This document shows, piece after piece, positions 6,614 through 7,862 of a stretch of DNA of 7,862 bases (position 1 is its first letter; every line of letters begins with the position of its first letter). The translations under genes were made by a program, and so were the position numbers. Below the pieces are notes generated by a model. It was not told the origin of the DNA. It saw only the letters and a list, made by a program, of their open reading frames with translations, and did not search any database. Location: contig JAQSYS010000068.1 in assembly GCA_029256005.1 (NCBI GenBank), positions 1 to 7,862 of the forward strand. The letters run 5' to 3'. The stretch is from Sedimentibacter sp. GTDB lineage: Bacteria > Bacillota > Clostridia > Tissierellales > Sedimentibacteraceae.

Positions 6614-6621
6614 TTGTCGAA
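6614..6621 (+). promoter_or_regulatory. Single Spo0A-like box upstream of csp
   Basis: TTGTCGAA is a perfect Spo0A core box. It shares the 11-mer TTTGTCGAATT with the box upstream of opp. It lies about 40 bp upstream of the csp -35 element, in opposite orientation to csp, and directly beside the large hairpin. No second box is found 10 bp to either side, so support is weaker than for the opp pair. Confidence 0.3.
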
Positions 6622-6626
6622 TTTTT

Positions 6627-6669
6627 AGAGACGGATTGACTTGTCTGGCAGACAAATTAATCCGTCTCT
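6627..6669. repeat. 43-nt near-perfect hairpin downstream of the small acidic gene
   Basis: AGAGACGGATT (6627-6637) pairs perfectly with AATCCGTCTCT (6659-6669), and TTGTCT (6641-6646) with AGACAA (6650-6655), closing on a 3-nt loop. The three positions between add one Watson-Crick pair, one G-U and one mismatch. It begins 17 nt after the stop of the 88-residue minus-strand gene, the right place for its terminator. However, the minus strand continues with a run of A rather than T; the plus strand is the U-rich side. It may be a 3'-end stabiliser, an atypical terminator, or a stop for plus-strand readthrough. Confidence 0.6.
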
Positions 6670-6686
6670 GTTATTTATTTAGTATT

Positions 6687-6953
6687 TTATTGCTCTTCCC
6701 ACTTCGTTTCATATTTGCAATATTCATCTGCTAATACTTCATCTGTGTAATCTAAAATGATGTTTCTGACAATGGAATCCATTGTCCCCATATCATCATT
6801 TTCGTCAAGTTGAGATTCCTCAAGCATATCTTTGAAAATACTGTAAGCTCTATTATAAGAAATATTCATTTTAGCAAGTTCATTAAGCATTTCAGGACTT
6901 ATAGCGCTTGCAAAGTCCTCGAGACACATTTCCTGAGCTTCTTTTTTATTCAT
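6687..6953 (-). CDS. Small acidic protein of unknown function, coupled to the ABC-F gene
   Basis: I do not recognise this 88-residue protein. It is strongly acidic (about 22 Asp/Glu against 8 Lys/Arg), mostly predicted helical, with no signal peptide or membrane segment, so it should be cytosolic. Acidic clusters lie at 42-54 and 68-77, and the two Cys (10 and 79) do not form a recognisable metal motif. Its ATG overlaps the stop of the ABC-F gene by one base (TAATG), and the site upstream is only a G-rich GGGTGGG, so translation probably depends on coupling. That links its production to the ABC-F protein. Functional partnership is inference. Translation from a true ATG and the tight overlap make it a convincing gene. 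Confidence 0.75.
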   Translation of the reverse strand: MNKKEAQEMCLEDFASAISPEMLNELAKMNISYNRAYSIFKDMLEESQLDENDDMGTMDSIVRNIILDYTDEVLADEYCKYETKWEEQ

Positions 6954-7861
6954 TAACCCACCCTTTTCTTTTCTTTTCTTTCAATATATTCATCGTAAGT
7001 CATTGCTCTGTCGATCATTCCATCATCTGTAAGTTCTATTATTCTGTTAGCAATAGTTTGAATAAACTGATGGTCATGTGATGAAAACAATGCTATTTCT
7101 TTAAAATCTATTAATCCATTGTTTAATGCAGTTATTGATTCTAGATCCAAGTGGTTTGTAGGTTGGTCAAGGACCAATACGTTAGAACCGGAGAGCATCA
7201 TTCTGGAAAGCATACATCTAACTCTTTCTCCTCCTGACAACACATTTGCAGGTTTCAATGCATCATCTCCTGAGAACAACATACGACCTAAGAAACCTCT
7301 TAAGAAGCTTTCAGATTGGTCCTCTGAATATTGTCTCATCCAATCAACAAGATTCAAATTTACGCCATCAAAAAACTCTGAGTTATCCTTAGGGAAATAT
7401 GATTTAGTAATTGTTTGTCCCCATCTGATTGTTCCTTCATCAGGTTCTAGTTCACCTGTAAGTATTTTAAACAGTGTTGTTTGTGCAAGTTCATTTTCTC
7501 CAACAAAAGCAATTTTATCATCTCTGTTAATTCTAAATGAAATATCCTTTAATAATTGTACTCCATCAATAGATTTTGATAATCCTTCAACTGTGAGAAT
7601 CTCATTTCCAACTTCCCTATCAGGAGTAAACTTAACAAATGGATATCTTCTTGAAGAAGCAGGCATTTCCTCCATCTCCAATTTATCAATAAGCTTTCTT
7701 CTTGATGTTGCTTGCTTGGATTTTGATTTATTTGCCGAGAAACGTTGAATAAAGTTTTGTAAATCCTTTATTTTATCTTCTCTTTTTCTGTTCTGGTCTC
7801 TCATAAGTGACTGCATAAGTTGACTTGATTCATACCAGAAGTCATAGTTTCCAACATACAT
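6953..7861 (-). CDS. ybiT: ABC-F family ATPase, YbiT/YkpA type, C-terminal part (cut by window edge)
   Basis: This is the last 302 residues of a soluble twin-ATPase ABC-F protein, a class that acts on the ribosome rather than in transport. The first ATPase domain lies beyond the window; the first visible Met is probably internal, since family members are usually 500-540 residues. Seen here are the end of the first domain (YVGNYDFWYE, 2-11), the charged inter-domain linker (about 12-70, with FSANKSKSKQATSRR) and the second ATPase domain (88-285). In that domain the signature LSGGE (208-212), PTNHLD (234-239) and switch His262 are intact. The Walker A region reads GENELAQTT (121-129), lacking the Gly-Lys, and Walker B is LVLDQP, with Gln233 replacing the catalytic Glu. 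The linker and second-domain wording closely resemble E. coli YbiT and Bacillus YkpA. Membership is firm; the exact orthologue is less so. Confidence 0.9.
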   Translation of the reverse strand: MYVGNYDFWYESSQLMQSLMRDQNRKREDKIKDLQNFIQRFSANKSKSKQATSRRKLIDKLEMEEMPASSRRYPFVKFTPDREVGNEILTVEGLSKSIDGVQLLKDISFRINRDDKIAFVGENELAQTTLFKILTGELEPDEGTIRWGQTITKSYFPKDNSEFFDGVNLNLVDWMRQYSEDQSESFLRGFLGRMLFSGDDALKPANVLSGGERVRCMLSRMMLSGSNVLVLDQPTNHLDLESITALNNGLIDFKEIALFSSHDHQFIQTIANRIIELTDDGMIDRAMTYDEYIERKEKKRVG

Positions 7862-7862
7862 T

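Noticed and set aside
7119..7748. A 209-codon open frame on the plus strand
   Set aside because: It is entirely antisense to the conserved ABC-F gene, has no ribosome binding site and is rich in Ser and Asn in the manner of a reverse-strand shadow.

Overview
The window looks like a low-G+C (roughly one third G+C by eye) Gram-positive anaerobe of the Clostridia/Tissierellia type. The evidence is strong AGGAGG-type ribosome binding sites, a lipoprotein-anchored peptide-binding protein, Spo0A-box and cre-like operators, a sigma-A promoter with long AT-rich leaders, and Firmicutes-like protein sequences. A genus cannot be named safely.

Layout: positions 1-253 are non-coding. They hold a GC-rich hairpin at the left edge, then a dense control region: tandem Spo0A-like boxes, a sigma-A promoter and a cre-like palindrome at the predicted transcription start. 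Positions 254-6123 are one plus-strand operon: oppA (lipoprotein), a strong intergenic stem-loop, oppB and oppC (permeases), oppD and oppF (ATPases), and a 76-codon gene for an unrecognised small membrane protein. The operon ends at a terminator (about 6167-6192) that works in both directions and also serves the convergent minus-strand cold-shock gene csp (6207-6407). The csp gene has a textbook promoter and a leader of about 130 nt dominated by one long hairpin. Further right, after a lone Spo0A-like box and a 43-nt near-perfect hairpin, lies a second minus-strand unit. It is the C-terminal part of a YbiT/YkpA-type ABC-F ATPase, cut by the window edge, whose stop codon overlaps the start of a gene for a small, very acidic protein of unknown function.

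How the genes work together: OppA captures peptides outside the cell, OppB/OppC form the membrane channel, and OppD/OppF power uptake. The predicted control (Spo0A and CcpA-type sites) would tie peptide uptake to the sporulation/transition-state decision and to carbon supply. Csp is an RNA-chaperone-type protein and ABC-F proteins act on ribosomes, so the right side is translation/RNA related.

I found no CRISPR array, tRNA, rRNA, transposase or phage gene, and no clearly new multi-gene system. The points most worth checking are the Spo0A/cre architecture of the opp promoter, the degenerate second nucleotide-binding domain of the ABC-F protein (no Walker A lysine, Gln in place of the Walker B Glu), the csp leader hairpin, and the two small unrecognised proteins.
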